This document shows, piece after piece, positions 62,804 through 64,000 of a stretch of 64,000 nucleotides of DNA (within the stretch, counting starts at the first letter, position 1; every line of letters begins with the position of its first letter). The stretch comes from an uncultured Myxococcales bacterium (GTDB lineage: Bacteria; Myxococcota_A; UBA9042), in the NCBI GenBank assembly GCA_903840165.1, contig CAIMEY010000061.1, positions 46,621 to 110,620 of the forward strand, read 5' to 3'. The notes under the pieces were generated by a model that searched no databases, had not been told where the DNA came from, and saw only the letters and a list, made by a program, of their open reading frames with translations. Position numbers and translations under genes: made by a program.

Positions 62804-63739
62804 ATGAATGCACGCATCAAGGTCTTTGCCGGTTCGACACACCCAGAACTGGCTGAATTGATTTGCCGCAACCTGGACCTGCCCCTGTCCAAGTCCGAGA
62901 CGGTCAAGTTCTCCAATGACAACCTGATGGTCAAGATTCAGGAGAACGTGCGGGAATGCGATGTGTTTTACATCCAGACCTCAGCGCTGCCGGTCAATGA
63001 AGCCATCATCGAGACGCTGATTGCCATCGATGCGCTCAAGCATGCGTCCGCAGCGCGTGTAACTGCAGTTCTTCCCTACTTTTTCTACGCCCGGTCTGAC
63101 AAGAAGGACCGGCCCCGCATTTCCATCACGGCCCGCTTGATGGCCGACCTGCTGCAGACGGCTGGTGCCGACCGCGTGCTGACGATGGACCTGCATTCCC
63201 CGCAAATTCAAGGATTTTTCCGCATTCCGGTCGATCAGCTGGTCGCTGCACCGATTCTGTGCGAGCACATGCTGCGCGAGGACCTGTCCAACCACGTACT
63301 GGTCGCTGGTGATGTCGGAGAAGCCAAGGATATCGGGCGATTTGCCAACATGTTGCACTTGCCAGTGGCGATCGTCGACAAGCGCCGCTATGGCGACGAC
63401 GACAAAGCCGTGGCCACCAACCTGATCGGCGACGTGTCGGGCAAGCATACGATCATCGTCGACGACGAAATCGCCACGGGCGGTACGATCATCGAAGCGA
63501 CCAATTTCCTCATTAGCCGCGGCGCTTTATCAGTGCGGGTTATGGCAACCCACGGCGTGTTGTCTGGCCCCGCCATCGACCGCATCAACCGCAGCGTCAT
63601 CTCCAGCGTGCTGGTGACCGACACGATCCCGCTGCGCGAAAAGCTCTCCGAGAAGGTACAAATCCTATCGATTGCGCCGGTGTTTGCCAAGGCGATTCGC
63701 CGAATTCACGATGGCGACTCGGTCAGCGACTTGTTCTAG
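62804..63739 (+). CDS. prs: Ribose-phosphate pyrophosphokinase
   Basis: Makes PRPP from ribose 5-phosphate and ATP. 311 residues from ATG 62804, with AGGAT 8 bases upstream; an upstream TTG at 62738 is less likely. Motifs: VKFSNDNLMVKIQENVR, PYFFYARSDKKDRPRISITARLMADLL, DLHSPQIQGFF, KRRYGDDD, and the PRPP loop IIVDDEIATGGTIIEAT (usual form VDDMIDTGGT). It ends SVSDLF, as many members do. A strong hairpin begins 1 base after its stop. Confidence 0.94.
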   Translation: MNARIKVFAGSTHPELAELICRNLDLPLSKSETVKFSNDNLMVKIQENVRECDVFYIQTSALPVNEAIIETLIAIDALKHASAARVTAVLPYFFYARSDKKDRPRISITARLMADLLQTAGADRVLTMDLHSPQIQGFFRIPVDQLVAAPILCEHMLREDLSNHVLVAGDVGEAKDIGRFANMLHLPVAIVDKRRYGDDDKAVATNLIGDVSGKHTIIVDDEIATGGTIIEATNFLISRGALSVRVMATHGVLSGPAIDRINRSVISSVLVTDTIPLREKLSEKVQILSIAPVFAKAIRRIHDGDSVSDLF

Positions 63740-63740
63740 A

Positions 63741-63775
63741 ACATCTAACCCCGAAGTACCTTTGGGGTTAGATGT
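63741..63775 (+). terminator. 16-bp hairpin after prs, likely terminator
   Basis: ACATCTAACCCC (63741-63752) pairs perfectly with GGGGTTAGATGT (63764-63775). The bases between extend the stem by four more pairs (one G-T wobble) around a TAC loop, so the stem is 16 bp with a 3-base loop. No long T-run follows, so it may end transcription by another route or protect the mRNA end. Confidence 0.65.
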
Positions 63776-63810
63776 ACAGTGTTTGCTTCTAGTTTCGAGG
63801 GGCGCGCCAT

Positions 63811-63990
63811 CTCCACTTTCGCCGTGCCAGACTTGGCCCGGCTCATGGGCTACGTGCACCGTGGAGTCCTCTCCACTTTCGCCGTGCCAGACTTGGCACG
63901 GCTCATGCGCTGCGCGCACCGCGGAGTCCTCTCCACTTTCGCCGTGCCAGACTTGGCACGGCTCATGCGCTGCGCGCACCGCGGAGTCCT
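63811..63990. repeat. Three 60-bp tandem repeats at the window edge
   Basis: Copies start at 63811, 63871 and 63931, each exactly 60 bases. Copies two and three are identical over their full length; copy one differs at a few positions. A fourth begins at 63991 but diverges after CTCC. Each has an inverted repeat GCCGTGCCA-GACT-TGGCACGGC (imperfect in copy one). Because 60 is a multiple of three, a long frame is open on both strands, on minus (63665-63979) and on plus (from about 63779 off the edge). Neither can be called a gene from this window. Confidence 0.9.
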
Positions 63991-64000
63991 CTCCCCGCCC

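Noticed and set aside
63665..63979. Minus-strand ORF across the 60-bp repeats
   Set aside because: A repeat-length multiple of three keeps it open automatically; it also overlaps the prs end. Not enough evidence for a gene, so recorded as a repeat only.

Overview
The window is high-GC, densely coded bacterial chromosome that looks like a Myxococcota (deltaproteobacterial-type) genome. The pointers are a two-membrane envelope (Wza/Wzc-type export, outer-membrane barrel, many lipoproteins with Asp/Ser/Thr/Gly-rich N-termini), a very large Ser/Thr kinase with a TPR tail, a meso-diaminopimelate type MurE, and a protein I recall as restricted to deltaproteobacteria. This placement is inference from gene content; there is no rRNA or tRNA here to test it. 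I saw no insertion sequence, prophage, integrase, CRISPR array or tRNA.

Layout. 1-405: truncated coaD (-). 487-5198 (-): tightly packed operon of a Tat-signal protein, a membrane-anchored von Willebrand A-like protein and an unusual amidase plus LytM (M23) protein. 5318-9420 (-): dnaK, dnaJ, thiL. 9795-14456 (-): outer-membrane barrel, Wza-like lipoprotein and Wzc-like tyrosine kinase, a polysaccharide export module. 14632-23524: mostly uncharacterised genes (two large lipoproteins, a GFPHCC-motif protein, a coupled UPF0158/DUF192/unknown trio, a NUDIX hydrolase). 23712-40231 (+): the division and cell-wall (dcw) cluster, from a recognisable MraZ-regulated promoter through mraZ, rsmH, ftsL, a TPR lipoprotein, ftsI, a fused murE-murF, mraY, ftsW, murG, ftsQ, ftsA, ftsZ and a small membrane protein. 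40282-44289: a cyclophilin lipoprotein (-) facing ruvC-ruvA-ruvB-DUF167 (+). 44363-47743: giant kinase. 47787-51229 (-): ferredoxin, TPR lipoprotein, MoxR ATPase, folE. 51613-63739 (+): a tryptophan/tyrosine-rich lipoprotein with Pro/Gln repeats and a terminator, another lipoprotein, recD2, an RNB exonuclease, a divergent RelA/SpoT-like protein, lipB, argG and prs. 63741-64000: a perfect hairpin followed by 60-bp tandem repeats that run toward the window edge.

How it works together. The dcw block supplies lipid-II synthesis (MurE-MurF, MraY, MurG), the septal synthase pair (FtsW-FtsI) and the Z-ring (FtsZ, FtsA, FtsQ, FtsL). It lacks murD, murC, murB and ddl at their usual places, so those must lie elsewhere. 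The ruv genes resolve Holliday junctions. DnaK and DnaJ form a chaperone pair with thiL attached by translational coupling. The polysaccharide trio spans both membranes.

Best candidates for something new: the amidase/LytM + VWA + Tat operon, where the LytM fold is split by a charged insert and there is no signal peptide; the divergent RelA/SpoT-like protein; the MraZ operator architecture; the MurE-MurF fusion inside a reduced dcw cluster; and the repeat arrays at 7469-7545 and 63811-63990. I found no single locus I could defend as a complete undescribed defence or secretion system.
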